This document shows positions 1 to 7,483 of a DNA stretch of 64,000 nucleotides, piece after piece. Source of the stretch: an uncultured Alistipes sp. (lineage in GTDB: Bacteria > Bacteroidota > Bacteroidia > Bacteroidales > Rikenellaceae). The stretch is taken from contig CANPHE010000009.1 in assembly GCA_947573795.1 (NCBI GenBank), forward strand, positions 16,008 to 80,007, written 5' to 3'. The translations under genes were made by a program, and so were the position numbers. Under the pieces are notes generated by a model, which was given only the letters and a program-made list of their open reading frames with translations, searched no databases and had not been told where the DNA came from. The stretch's first letter is position 1; each line of letters begins with the position of its first letter.

Positions 1-1
1 C

Positions 2-523
2 CAGGAGTTGCTGGACGAGATCGCCGCCTTCACGCCCGAAATGCAGCGGACCACTCTGCTGACGCAGCTTCGCGAGCAGGCCGAGGCACGGCTCCGCACC
101 GAGGTAGGCCAGCCCTTCATCCCGTTCGAGGCACCGGACGCCGCGGGCCGGGAAATTACCCTGAGTTCGGTCGTCTCGGCGAACCGCTACGTACTGCTCG
201 ACTTCTGGGCTTCGTGGTGCGGCCCCTGCATGGGCGAAGTTCCTCATCTGAAGAAAGCCTACGACGCATTCCGCAAGAAGGGATTCGAAATCTACGGCGT
301 GTCGCTCGACAAGGACCGCGACAAGTGGCTGACCGCCGTCGAGCAGAACGACATGCAGTGGATGCAGGTCTGCTCGCTGGAGGCCTTCGACGATCCCGGC
401 GCACGCGCATATGCCGTGCAGGCCATTCCGTCGAACTTCCTGATCGCCGCCGACGGCACGATCGTGGCCAAAAACCTGCGCGGCGAAGCGCTCTACGAAA
501 AGCTCGCCGAGTTGCTGAAATAA
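2..523 (+). CDS. TlpA-like thiol-disulfide oxidoreductase (5' end outside window)
   Basis: The reading frame is open from the first bases of the window, so this is the C-terminal part of a longer protein. It contains a thioredoxin fold with the redox motif WCGPC at 215-229, preceded by the typical hydrophobic strand ending DFWAS and followed by a helix. A cis-proline motif (AIPSNFL) follows near the end. Family members reduce or exchange disulfides in the periplasm, for example during cytochrome maturation or oxidative-stress defence. In Bacteroidales such domains are often preceded by a DUF4369-like region and a signal peptide, but that part is not visible here. The domain call is secure; the specific substrate is unknown. 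Confidence 0.88.
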   Translation, partial: QELLDEIAAFTPEMQRTTLLTQLREQAEARLRTEVGQPFIPFEAPDAAGREITLSSVVSANRYVLLDFWASWCGPCMGEVPHLKKAYDAFRKKGFEIYGVSLDKDRDKWLTAVEQNDMQWMQVCSLEAFDDPGARAYAVQAIPSNFLIAADGTIVAKNLRGEALYEKLAELLK

Positions 524-589
524 CGGTCGCAACCATTCGCACGAACGCCGGGGCGGGATCGACATCCCTCCCCGGCTCGATTTCGAAGC

Positions 590-1207
590 ATGAACAAACC
601 CGAGAAATACCGCATCATGGGCATCGACCCCGGCACGAACTACATGGGTTACGGCGTGCTGGAGGTCGAAGGCCGTACGCTGCGTTCGGTCGTGCTGGGC
701 GATATCGACCTGCACAAGCTCACCGACCCCTATGCCAAACTGCGCTATATCTTCGAGCGCGTGGGGGCCCTGGTGGACGAATACACGCCCCGCGAGGTAG
801 CGCTCGAATCGCCCTTCTTCGGCGAGAACGTGCAATCGATGCTCAAGTTAGGCCGGGCGCAGGGCGTCGCGATGGCTGCGGCGCTCAGCCGGGGGCTCGA
901 TGTTTTCGAATACGCCCCGATGCGCATCAAGCAGAGCATCACAGGACGCGGATCGGCCCCCAAGGAGCAAGTTGCGTCCATCGTTTGCCGCATCCTGACG
1001 ATCGATGCCCCGCCCCGGCGGCTCGACGCCACGGACGGCATGGCCGTGGCTCTATGCCACTACTACGCCACCTCCAGTCCGCTCGACGCCGCACTGGGTA
1101 CGGCCCGCATGAAGGGACTGGGCGGCGGCAAGAAAGCCGCCTCGAAGGGCGGTTCGCAGAGTTGGGAGGCCTTTCTGCGACAGCACCCCGACCGCGAGAT
1201 CAAATAA
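590..1207 (+). CDS. ruvC: Crossover junction endodeoxyribonuclease RuvC
   Basis: RuvC resolves Holliday junctions as a dimer with RuvAB during homologous recombination. The 205-aa protein has the RNase H-like core with the expected acidic residues: D13 in GIDPG, E73 in ALES, D146 and D149 in the LDATDGMAVAL segment. The KQSITGRGSAPKEQV stretch is the conserved DNA-contacting region. It is slightly longer than the usual 160-190 aa because of a Gly/Lys-rich C-terminal tail after about residue 170. The ATG at 590 gives a start 10 residues before the first beta strand, as is normal. It is the last host gene before the tRNA-Arg and prophage. Confidence 0.97.
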   Translation: MNKPEKYRIMGIDPGTNYMGYGVLEVEGRTLRSVVLGDIDLHKLTDPYAKLRYIFERVGALVDEYTPREVALESPFFGENVQSMLKLGRAQGVAMAAALSRGLDVFEYAPMRIKQSITGRGSAPKEQVASIVCRILTIDAPPRRLDATDGMAVALCHYYATSSPLDAALGTARMKGLGGGKKAASKGGSQSWEAFLRQHPDREIK

Positions 1208-1611
1208 GGATTTTGGGAGGAGGGGTGAAGCCGCAGCCTATGCCCGGTCAAAGGCCCGGTTTCAGAGAGGCCGTGCAACCCGGTAACAGGGAGAGAATAA
1301 AGCTCGATCCTACCTCCGCCTGCATGGGCGACCGACAAGCAACGATCCTGCAAGAACGATATGCGGACGCTTTTAACCGTGCAGCGCTTGTTTCTTCCTA
1401 AGCGTCGATCCAATAAAATCATTTTCGGCGGCTGGGGCCGTCGCGCGGAAAGCACAGAGCTAACCCATCGCCTTATAAATCCCGGTCCTTATCCGGGCCC
1501 CGAAAATGGCCAGACAAAGCCCGGTATTTCAGATTATGCATTTTTTCGTAATTTTTTTGCCGAAAAATCTGCACGAATCGAATTTTCGCCGTATATTTGC
1601 ACCCGCAAGCA
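1208..1611. other. Intergenic region between ruvC and tRNA-Arg
   Basis: About 400 bases without a convincing gene. A short frame near 1361-1621 has no family resemblance and runs into the tRNA, so it is not called. The right end holds the promoter of the tRNA. The left part contains GC-rich imperfect repeats of the CCCGGT type (around 1240-1285 and 1480-1525), typical of intergenic clutter in high-GC Bacteroidales; no clear ruvC terminator was found. Confidence 0.5.
1568..1599 (+). promoter_or_regulatory. Promoter of tRNA-Arg
   Basis: A Bacteroidetes-type promoter: TATATTTG at 1592-1599 matches the -7 consensus TAnnTTTG exactly, and TCTG at 1568-1571 lies 20 nt upstream as a one-mismatch -33 box (consensus TTTG). 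The tRNA 5' end is 13 bases past the -7 box. A diverged copy of this same region precedes the tRNA ghost near 49383. Confidence 0.75.
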
Positions 1612-1685
1612 GGCACCGTAGCTTAATTGAATAGAGCATCTGACTACGGATCAGAAGGTTACAGGTTTGAGTCCTGTCGGTGTCA
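1612..1685 (+). tRNA. tRNA-Arg (anticodon ACG)
   Basis: A full cloverleaf can be folded. The acceptor arms GGCACCG and CGGTGTC pair over 7 bp with one G-U, the anticodon stem TCTGA/TCAGA carries the loop CTACGGA (anticodon ACG), and the T arm ACAGG/CCTGT carries TTTGAGT. The discriminator A is at 1685. The 3' half, from the anticodon loop onward, is duplicated at 40451-40494, so the prophage integrated here and rebuilt the gene on integration. Confidence 0.97.
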
Positions 1686-1687
1686 CT
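1644..1687 (+). repeat. attL: 44-nt prophage attachment repeat
   Basis: The 44 bases starting at the C of the anticodon loop and running 2 bases past the tRNA discriminator are identical to 40451-40494. The flanking bases differ on both sides (A1643 versus C40450, A1688 versus C40495), so the identity block is exactly 44 nt. Strand exchange must occur inside this block. Confidence 0.95.
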
Positions 1688-1699
1688 ACCTATAAATCA

Positions 1700-1729
1700 A
1701 TCACTTATCACTTGATAAGTGATTTTTTT
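1700..1729 (+). terminator. Rho-independent terminator supplied by the prophage
   Basis: Perfect 11-bp arms ATCACTTATCA (1700-1710) and TGATAAGTGAT (1713-1723), separated by only CT so the real loop is larger, followed by a seven-T run. It lies 13 bases after the attL repeat, inside phage DNA, and ends the tRNA-Arg transcript. The tRNA's ancestral terminator is now at 40505. Confidence 0.9.
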
Positions 1730-1816
1730 GTATATTTTTTTGCTATTTAAACCGATATTGCGCACCTTTATAGTGCGTTACGAGGCATATGCGGTGCGCT
1801 ATAACACCGCGTACAC

Positions 1817-1838
1817 TTGCAAAAAACCTGCAAAAAAA
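1817..1838 (+). repeat. Candidate integrase arm-type repeats, attL side
   Basis: Two direct copies of a TTGCAAAAAA/CTGCAAAAAAA motif lie at 1817-1826 and 1829-1838, immediately before the integrase start codon. Matching copies occur near the other phage end (40361-40400). This is how arm-type integrase sites are usually distributed, but binding is inferred only. Confidence 0.4.
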
Positions 1839-3031
1839 TGGCTACTATTTCATTGAGATTAGACACCCGCCGGGCGAACGCCCAAGGGCTGTTCCCGATT
1901 CAGTTCACACTATCGATAAAAGGTCGCACGACCTCTATCGGCACCGGCATATCGATTCGCGCCGAGCATTGGATCGGCGAAATCAACAAAGCCGTTAAGC
2001 CGCAATGCCCCAATGCTCGGGCGATAAATGATAGTATCGAAAAATTATACTTCGAGTATTCGAATAGACTTCGTGAGATCGATGCCCGTGGACATGCGTA
2101 CAGCGTCGCCGAACTGCGTAAAGTTTTGACCGAAAAAAAAGAAGATTCCTCACGCAAGATTCGTTTCATTGATTATATGACTCGATACGCCGAAAGCCGA
2201 CGGACGGACAAAAGTACAGAGGCCTGTCTGTACACATTGAAGGTGATTAGAGATTTCGCAGGAGATGATATCGCATTCTGCGATATAACGTCCAACTGGT
2301 TGAAGGTTTTCGACGTAGAACTGGCAGCCCGCGGCATCTCGACTAATACCCGAGCCATCCATTTTCGAAACATTCGAGCTGCGTTCAATAGTGCGATCAA
2401 AGAAGATGTAATCGGGATAGAAACGTATCCGTTTCGTAAATTCAAGATATCAGCGAGTCGCAAAGACAAGGAGGCACTGACAGTCGAGCAGCTTCGGCAA
2501 ATCACTGCGTATAGGCCTTCATCGAAAGCCGAATCAATCGCCAGAGACTTGTTCCTGTTATCTTTCTACCTGTGCGGCGCGAACCTTATAGACCTTTACA
2601 ATTTCGGGAAATCGAAGCAGGGGCGAATCGTCTTCGTTCGGACGAAGACGTCGGGCAAAAACGAAAACCCCGTTTCCATTCTTATCCAACCGGAAGCCGC
2701 GGCTATCATTTCCGAATATGCCGGCGATACGCTTTTACTCAGATTCGCAGAGGATGCTACCTGTTATCAGACGTTTGCTAATTCCGTGCAAAAAGGCGTG
2801 CGCAGAATGGCTCGGCATCTGAATATCGAAGGGCTCACCTTCTATTGGGCCCGTTATACATGGGCGACAATCGCCGACAGCATCGGTATTGCCGAGAAAG
2901 AGATCGGCAAGGGTCTCGGTCATGCCGACACATCGATTGCCGGGAAATACTACATAGCCTATGATTGGACGAAAGTCGACCGAGCAAATCGTCAGGTTAT
3001 CGACTACGTTAACGGAGTCTCCGAGGTGTAA
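1838..3031 (+). CDS. int: Phage integrase, tyrosine recombinase
   Basis: This is the site-specific recombinase that would insert and excise the prophage at the adjacent tRNA-Arg site. It has 397 aa with the Bacteroidetes integrase layout: an N-terminal arm-binding domain (about 1-80), a SAM-like core-binding domain (about 105-200) and a catalytic domain. R339 (in WARYTW), H362 (in GLGH) and Y371/Y372 can be assigned. The usual first catalytic arginine (in GxR) is replaced by N249 in CGANLIDL, a variant known in a branch of Bacteroidetes integrases. The ATG at 1838 was chosen because MATISLRLD is the conserved N-terminus. It ends exactly where the convergent gene 3032-3550 ends. Confidence 0.93.
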   Translation: MATISLRLDTRRANAQGLFPIQFTLSIKGRTTSIGTGISIRAEHWIGEINKAVKPQCPNARAINDSIEKLYFEYSNRLREIDARGHAYSVAELRKVLTEKKEDSSRKIRFIDYMTRYAESRRTDKSTEACLYTLKVIRDFAGDDIAFCDITSNWLKVFDVELAARGISTNTRAIHFRNIRAAFNSAIKEDVIGIETYPFRKFKISASRKDKEALTVEQLRQITAYRPSSKAESIARDLFLLSFYLCGANLIDLYNFGKSKQGRIVFVRTKTSGKNENPVSILIQPEAAAIISEYAGDTLLLRFAEDATCYQTFANSVQKGVRRMARHLNIEGLTFYWARYTWATIADSIGIAEKEIGKGLGHADTSIAGKYYIAYDWTKVDRANRQVIDYVNGVSEV

Positions 3032-3550
3032 TCACACCTCGAAGTACTCCCGGACGAATCGAGGTCGATCAACGTCCTTCAGTTTCTCGACCGCCTTTCG
3101 GTAGCACGATAGAGCCATCTTGTCGTTTGCGATTGAAGAAATTTCGTCCGCACCCATATCTTCGGCGATGCTGCGCGCATGATCCGAGTAGATCATGGCA
3201 GCGGTAACCCATAGCGCATAAGCGTTGTAATAGGGTTCATCGCACATTTTTCCACCGACCGATTCGACGAATCGGCGGAATGTCTCGAAACTCCAGTGCG
3301 GACCTCTATTCCCTGCCTGATCGACAAACCTCGTAACGATCTCCTCGGCTTCGGCCTGCGACAAATAATTCTTCCAGGCCACGGCTTCGAGCTTGTCAAG
3401 CCACATTTGCGCCAGGCGGGGATTCGTTGCGACCAACTGCCGGAAGGCCCAACCTTCGGCCCGACCAAAGGCGTGCATTTTCTCGACGTCTTTCGAGGTC
3501 GCCATATCCTTGTATAGCTCCTCATAACGTTTCGTAAGGGTCTCGTTCAT
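3032..3550 (-). CDS. Phage protein of unknown function
   Basis: A 172-aa soluble, mostly helical protein, not recognised. It is rich in aromatic residues and charged helices (AEGWAFRQLV, WSFETFRRFVESVGG) and has no signal peptide or membrane segment. It is the last gene of the leftward late transcript and is convergent with the integrase with no intergenic space. Four bases separate it from the gene upstream. Position at the end of the late operon next to the integrase suggests an accessory rather than a structural role, but nothing in the sequence fixes it. Confidence 0.75.
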   Translation of the reverse strand: MNETLTKRYEELYKDMATSKDVEKMHAFGRAEGWAFRQLVATNPRLAQMWLDKLEAVAWKNYLSQAEAEEIVTRFVDQAGNRGPHWSFETFRRFVESVGGKMCDEPYYNAYALWVTAAMIYSDHARSIAEDMGADEISSIANDKMALSCYRKAVEKLKDVDRPRFVREYFEV

Positions 3551-3553
3551 CGC

Positions 3554-4042
3554 TTACTCCTTCGTGGCGGTCAGTTCTTTCAATAGCTTTTCGATGTTTC
3601 GCACGGAGTCTTCGACACCCGCGAGCCGCTTCTCGGTGGCGGCGCGATCGCGGTAGTCTGTGTCCCATTCCCCAAGGAGATCGGTGCACTTCTCAATCAC
3701 AGCCTTGTGATGCTCGACCGAGGCTACTGCTTCCTGGCTTTGAACTTTAAGGACTTCTATTTCCCGAGTTATCCCCGCCTTGTTTGTCGAGATCGTCAAG
3801 TCTCCCGCGTAGGCTACTTCGAGATTTTCGCAGATCACGAATGTAGCCGTCCGTCCCTCTCGTTCTATCGTCACATCTACGACGCGCTGCGTACTCTGTG
3901 CAACCGGCATCGAAAACGACGTCTCTTGTTTCGGCGTTTCGAAATAAGGTTCGGAAACGCGTACGATCTTTCCTTGCGACGCCGCGATCGCCTTGCGATC
4001 GAATACGTACACCGGATATCCGGGTCTGAGGTCTTTGAACAT
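3554..4042 (-). CDS. Phage protein with C-terminal coiled coil
   Basis: 162 aa. The N-terminal half is beta-rich (PGYPVYVFDR, YFETPKQETSFSM), and residues about 95-160 form a heptad-like helix rich in E, K and L. This resembles small virion- or scaffold-associated proteins found downstream of lysis genes in Bacteroidetes prophages, but no named family is recognised. Translation starts at 4042 and the gene is probably co-transcribed with 3032-3550, four bases away. Confidence 0.75.
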   Translation of the reverse strand: MFKDLRPGYPVYVFDRKAIAASQGKIVRVSEPYFETPKQETSFSMPVAQSTQRVVDVTIEREGRTATFVICENLEVAYAGDLTISTNKAGITREIEVLKVQSQEAVASVEHHKAVIEKCTDLLGEWDTDYRDRAATEKRLAGVEDSVRNIEKLLKELTATKE

Positions 4043-4112
4043 GGCATTTTATTTTTTTTAAGTTAAAAGGGAAGAGACCTTGCGGCCTCCTCCCCCGAAC
4101 GGATCGCCGAGT

Positions 4113-4904
4113 CTACGCCGCAGGCGTAGTCGTCGTTTTGAGCGCCGCGATAAGCGTCGCGTTCTGCCGCAGCTGGCTGAGTTCAAGCCGCGCGTCGTTG
4201 TAGCGCTGCTGCAGGTCTGCCTGCCAGTGGTTGTTCAGCACATCGACAATACGCTGCGTGTTCCGATCTCCAGCGGCGATGATGTCGCACGTCTGCTTCT
4301 GCGTGTCGTAGCCGATCTGTGCGAACCCTCGCTCCTGACCTACCGCTACCGTGTTGATCGCGCTTTGCAGCAGATTGGTCTGCTGGCAGGTTGCCAAACG
4401 CTGCTCGCAGCAGCAGTCTTGCAACTTCGAGATCACCGAGCTGTTGCCCGACTGAACAGCGTTGATTACGCGCTCGGCGCTGAACCCGATCTGTCCGGCC
4501 AGCTTGTCGATGCCGCCCCGAACGTCGCAGATCGACTCGCGAATTGCGCTCAGGTCGCAGCCGAGGCGGTTTGCAACCTCTCGGATGGCATTCTCGTTTC
4601 CGCCGATGCCCTGAAGGATCAGATCGGAGTTGTGATTGTCCTGCATCTGATTCTGCAACGCGGCGATCTGCGGATTGCAGCCTCCGTTTTCCAGACCGTT
4701 CGCACCCCACATCCGCTGCGCGAACATCATCCACACGAGATAGATGAAGGGGTTGTTCCACTGCCCGTTCATGCCGCCGCCCATCATGGCCATCATCGGC
4801 CACATGCCGCCGCCGTCGTTGTCGCGCATCAAAGCTGCCGCCGTCAATGCGCCGTCGTTGCGGTCGGAACAATAAATCTTGTTTACAACTTCTTTTTCGT
4901 CCAT
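4113..4904 (-). CDS. Conserved prophage protein, Gly/Met-rich N-terminus, Cys-rich core
   Basis: 263 aa from the ATG at 4904; an in-frame extension to 4970 is less likely because its residues look non-coding. The N-terminus has a flexible, Gly/Met-rich segment (residues about 35-55) and an aromatic stretch, and the centre holds repeated short helices plus a cysteine cluster (QDCCCEQR) near residue 160. Similar architecture is common in Bacteroidetes prophages close to the lysis module, where it is annotated only as hypothetical. It could be a virion component. The function is not established. Confidence 0.75.
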   Translation of the reverse strand: MDEKEVVNKIYCSDRNDGALTAAALMRDNDGGGMWPMMAMMGGGMNGQWNNPFIYLVWMMFAQRMWGANGLENGGCNPQIAALQNQMQDNHNSDLILQGIGGNENAIREVANRLGCDLSAIRESICDVRGGIDKLAGQIGFSAERVINAVQSGNSSVISKLQDCCCEQRLATCQQTNLLQSAINTVAVGQERGFAQIGYDTQKQTCDIIAAGDRNTQRIVDVLNNHWQADLQQRYNDARLELSQLRQNATLIAALKTTTTPAA

Positions 4905-4998
4905 AGTTGGATAAGATTTCCCGCCTCTGAAACTCTTCGGCGATTGAGGTGATCGCGATTCACTCTGCAAAATTCGTCAAAGACCAGGATACGGGCAA

Positions 4999-5295
4999 TC
5001 AGTTGTTTTCAAGACGTTTGCGAATTGCGTTCAAATTAAGTTCAAAAATTTTGCCTCCCTTGGCTTCTCGAATACAGAAATAATTGACTATCCGACATGC
5101 AGACTGCCTCGTAATATTTGTATATCGAGCTATTTCCCTGTATCGAAACCCTCGTCGAGCAAGCATGTACACGAATATAAATCGCGCGTCTAATATCTCA
5201 GACTTTTTGCTCCCACCAGTGATCTCCTCCGGCGTAATCTCTGTTTCTTGAGAGACGACATCGAGAATATAGGCTAATTCTTCCGATTTCTTCAT
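4999..5295 (-). CDS. DnaA C-terminal-like helix-turn-helix protein
   Basis: 98 aa. The stretch EEITGGSKKSEILDARFIF followed by VYMLARRG and a recognition-helix segment (TNITRQSACRIV) resembles the DNA-binding domain IV of DnaA, without the ATPase domains. Stand-alone copies occur in Bacteroidetes phages. Possible roles are recruitment to or blocking of DnaA boxes, or transcription control. The start ATG at 5295 overlaps the stop of the upstream gene (ATGA), which argues for this start over the longer frame to 5379. The fold call is moderate. Confidence 0.72.
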   Translation of the reverse strand: MKKSEELAYILDVVSQETEITPEEITGGSKKSEILDARFIFVYMLARRGFRYREIARYTNITRQSACRIVNYFCIREAKGGKIFELNLNAIRKRLENN

Positions 5296-5789
5296 AACTT
5301 CGGGGCTTGGTCGGTATTTCGCAAAACGTAGCCGTAGGCGGTCTTCACGACCTCGACACCCGCACTGCGGTTCGCCCACCGCTCGGTGTAGAAGTCATAA
5401 TAGTTTTCAAGGCTCGTCCAGATATGCCTGAACCAGCGCCGCACGAGCAGGTGCAACCCCGATGGGGCCCCGATCACCGGCAGGTACAGCGGCCCCCACT
5501 TGCGGCTATCCATCGAATGGCCGTACTCGTGATTGATGTAGGGCATCACGCGCGGGTCACGCGACAACAGCGCTTCGCGGTGGCGCTCCGAATAGAAGGC
5601 CATCGGGCCGAAGGAGACACCGCCGCCGAACCTGCACGTAAACAACAACACATGATGATGCTTGTAGAGGTATCGGGGCCGGGCGAAGATGCACCACACG
5701 CATCCGGCGAGAACCTGCGGGAGTTGCCACAGCCACACGAAGATTTGCAGAAATCGAGACATAAGATTCTTCATATTTGCGAAAAGCAT
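5292..5789 (-). CDS. Membrane-associated protein with HExxH-type motif
   Basis: 165 aa. A hydrophobic helix at about 10-35 is followed by a domain containing NHEYGHSMDSRKWGP. The HEYGH portion fits the zinc-binding HExxH signature of metallopeptidases, and downstream histidine and aspartate residues could supply the third ligand. It is conserved next to lysis genes in Bacteroidetes prophages. A role in cell-wall or envelope degradation, or in virion entry, is possible, but the protein may also be catalytically inert. An alternative start is the ATG at 5774. Confidence 0.7.
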   Translation of the reverse strand: MLFANMKNLMSRFLQIFVWLWQLPQVLAGCVWCIFARPRYLYKHHHVLLFTCRFGGGVSFGPMAFYSERHREALLSRDPRVMPYINHEYGHSMDSRKWGPLYLPVIGAPSGLHLLVRRWFRHIWTSLENYYDFYTERWANRSAGVEVVKTAYGYVLRNTDQAPKL

Positions 5790-5817
5790 TTGAAAAGCGT
5801 GTAAATGTTCAGAGAAA

Positions 5818-6321
5818 CTACCGGCTCCACAGTACGACGCCGACCTGCACGCCCGCCGTCGGCTGGAGACCCCGCGGAGTGTAGGCTACACCGACGCCCG
5901 CCGTTACAGCGAATCGCGGGCTGTGCGTGACGACCTGCGTGCGTGTGTGCGTAACTTCGCGTATCAGCGGCTCGATCGTCGGGGTTATCTCCAGCAGCCG
6001 GTTCTGCCCCACGACGGCATCGACCGTATAGCGCCCGGTAGTGTCGGACGAGAAGTCTAAATGATACTCCCGCATCCGGAGATAATCGGCAACGATCGCT
6101 GCGGTATCAGCCGGAAGCGTCACCCATACGGTGTCGGCGGGTTCGCGCACCGCTACCGGCCACGGCTCCCGCACCGTGACGGTCACGGAAGGCAGCGGCC
6201 GGAGTTGCACCGACACACTGTCCCGAACCTCCACGGATGCGATGCCCCGGCGGTATCCCCAGCCGAACAGTAACACTCCGATGACAGCGAGCAGGAGTGC
6301 CATTATGCCGATCCGCGTCAT
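5818..6321 (-). CDS. Membrane-anchored lysis-module protein, spanin-like (DUF6808-like)
   Basis: 167 aa. An N-terminal membrane anchor (residues about 5-25) is followed by an extended Thr/Val-rich periplasmic part and a C-terminal beta-rich region with TAGVGVAYTPRG. The start at 6321 overlaps the endolysin stop as ATGA, showing translational coupling with the lysis gene. By position and topology it could be the spanin-type component that disrupts the outer membrane after endolysin action. This is an inference from context; I recall this architecture as DUF6808 but cannot verify it. Confidence 0.65.
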   Translation of the reverse strand: MTRIGIMALLLAVIGVLLFGWGYRRGIASVEVRDSVSVQLRPLPSVTVTVREPWPVAVREPADTVWVTLPADTAAIVADYLRMREYHLDFSSDTTGRYTVDAVVGQNRLLEITPTIEPLIREVTHTRTQVVTHSPRFAVTAGVGVAYTPRGLQPTAGVQVGVVLWSR

Positions 6322-6806
6322 GCCGTTATCGGTGTATATGCGTTCTTCACGGCACGCTTCGAGAGCATCTGCCGACGCTGTTGCCCCGAGGTGTTTCGAT
6401 ATCCGATGTGCACCCATACAGGCACACGATTCGCGTCCTCGTCTTCGGATATCAGCTGGTCGAAGTCTCGACCAGCGAGCCATTCGCGGCAGAACTTCTT
6501 GAACTCGGCCAGGCGGCCGTTCATCGGCACGAGGTCCGCGGCGTAACCCACGCAGTGGGCCGAGGTCGCCGAGCCCCCGACAGCCTGGTTGAGCTGAAAG
6601 CTCCGATACCCCGACGATACTTTCAGTCGCGGCGTGCCCAGCTGCTCGCGAGCGCACCGTATGGCCCACGCCTCACGCAGCGGGTCGAGAAGCAGCGTCA
6701 CCATCTCCTCGATATGCTGCCGATGTTCTTCCGTCGGAGTGTTGTCCAAGCCTTTCGCCCTGGCTGTCACCGAGCTGGTGAATTCTTCGATCGTGAAATG
6801 TTTCAT
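6318..6806 (-). CDS. Endolysin, peptidase M15 family
   Basis: 162 aa. Features of the M15_3 / VanY-type zinc peptidases are visible: SSGYRSFQLNQAVGG, then SAHCVGYAADLVP (first His and Asp ligands) and WVHIGY (the second His). These enzymes cut D-Ala-containing peptide cross-links in peptidoglycan and serve as phage endolysins. The protein has no signal peptide and so depends on the membrane proteins upstream (6819-7184 or 7187-7483) for release. It ends in an ATGA overlap with the spanin-like gene. Confidence 0.9.
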   Translation of the reverse strand: MKHFTIEEFTSSVTARAKGLDNTPTEEHRQHIEEMVTLLLDPLREAWAIRCAREQLGTPRLKVSSGYRSFQLNQAVGGSATSAHCVGYAADLVPMNGRLAEFKKFCREWLAGRDFDQLISEDEDANRVPVWVHIGYRNTSGQQRRQMLSKRAVKNAYTPITA

Positions 6807-6818
6807 GGGTTAGTTCAT

Positions 6819-7184
6819 TTATTGTTTGCTCGATTCCTCGGAGCCGCATTTACGGCACCGTTCCTTTGCACCGAATGGAGGCATTCGGTCCGGACATCCG
6901 ACCTTCTCGCATTTCCAGACCTTTAGCACAGCGTTCTGCCGCCGCTCCTCGTTGAGAAGCTCGCGCAGATCATTCGCTGTTTTGTAGAGCCCGTCTATCT
7001 TATCGTCCTTGCGATCGTTCGTCGCCCGTTCTTCGAGATACAACTCGCGCCACTGCGCGGCGGCGGCCGCTTCATTGGCGATCTGCTTCTGCCGCTTATT
7101 CTCGCGGTAGTACATGAAGACGGAGAAGCCTCCGCAAGAAGCGATAGACGAAATAAGGCTTCCGTAAACGGTGGTCCAGTCCAT
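6819..7184 (-). CDS. Lysis-module membrane protein with coiled coil and C-terminal zinc ribbon
   Basis: 121 aa from the ATG at 7184, two bases after the upstream stop. One membrane segment (residues about 4-24, VYGSLISSIASCGGFSVFMY) is followed by a charged coiled coil with RENKRQKQ and KDDKIDGLYK. The C-terminal tail carries CEKVGC and CRKCG, consistent with a small zinc site. This architecture is recurrent between holin candidates and M15 endolysins in Bacteroidetes prophages. It may act as a holin accessory or inner-membrane spanin. The function is inferred from position. Confidence 0.72.
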   Translation of the reverse strand: MDWTTVYGSLISSIASCGGFSVFMYYRENKRQKQIANEAAAAAQWRELYLEERATNDRKDDKIDGLYKTANDLRELLNEERRQNAVLKVWKCEKVGCPDRMPPFGAKERCRKCGSEESSKQ

Positions 7185-7186
7185 AG

Positions 7187-7483
7187 CTACATCGCAAGAT
7201 ATACGGTTACGGCAACGGCCCACACGGGAATGCCCCCGGCGATCGTCACCACGATATCGACCCAATCGGGTCGCGTATCATATACGAAGTCCTTCCACAG
7301 AGCTGCTGCCATGACGCAGACTACCGATGCGGTCATAGCCCCGGCGAATGCGACCTCCGAGCCGGTGAACGGTCGTGCCAGCAGAAACGACGCTACGAAC
7401 ACGAGTGCCGCGATATGTACGCCCAGCATATCATGCAATAACTTATCTTTCGGGATAGTACAGAATTTCTCGATGATTTTCAT
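7187..7483 (-). CDS. Small membrane protein, holin candidate
   Basis: 98 aa with three predicted membrane helices (about 20-42, 46-64, 76-96) after a short basic amphipathic N-terminus. It sits between the last tail-fibre-like gene and the coiled-coil lysis protein, and its start overlaps that fibre gene's stop by four bases. Size, helix number and position fit a class I-like holin, but holins share no reliable signature, so the name is a context call. Confidence 0.65.
   Translation of the reverse strand: MKIIEKFCTIPKDKLLHDMLGVHIAALVFVASFLLARPFTGSEVAFAGAMTASVVCVMAAALWKDFVYDTRPDWVDIVVTIAGGIPVWAVAVTVYLAM

Noticed and set aside
214..1401. 395-codon plus-strand frame overlapping the TlpA-like and ruvC genes
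   Set aside because: Arg-rich frame-shifted reading of two clear genes.
4080..4952. Long plus-strand frame of 290 codons opposite the Cys-rich phage gene
   Set aside because: It is antisense to a better frame, consists of Arg/Ala/Val-rich low-complexity sequence and breaks the leftward operon.
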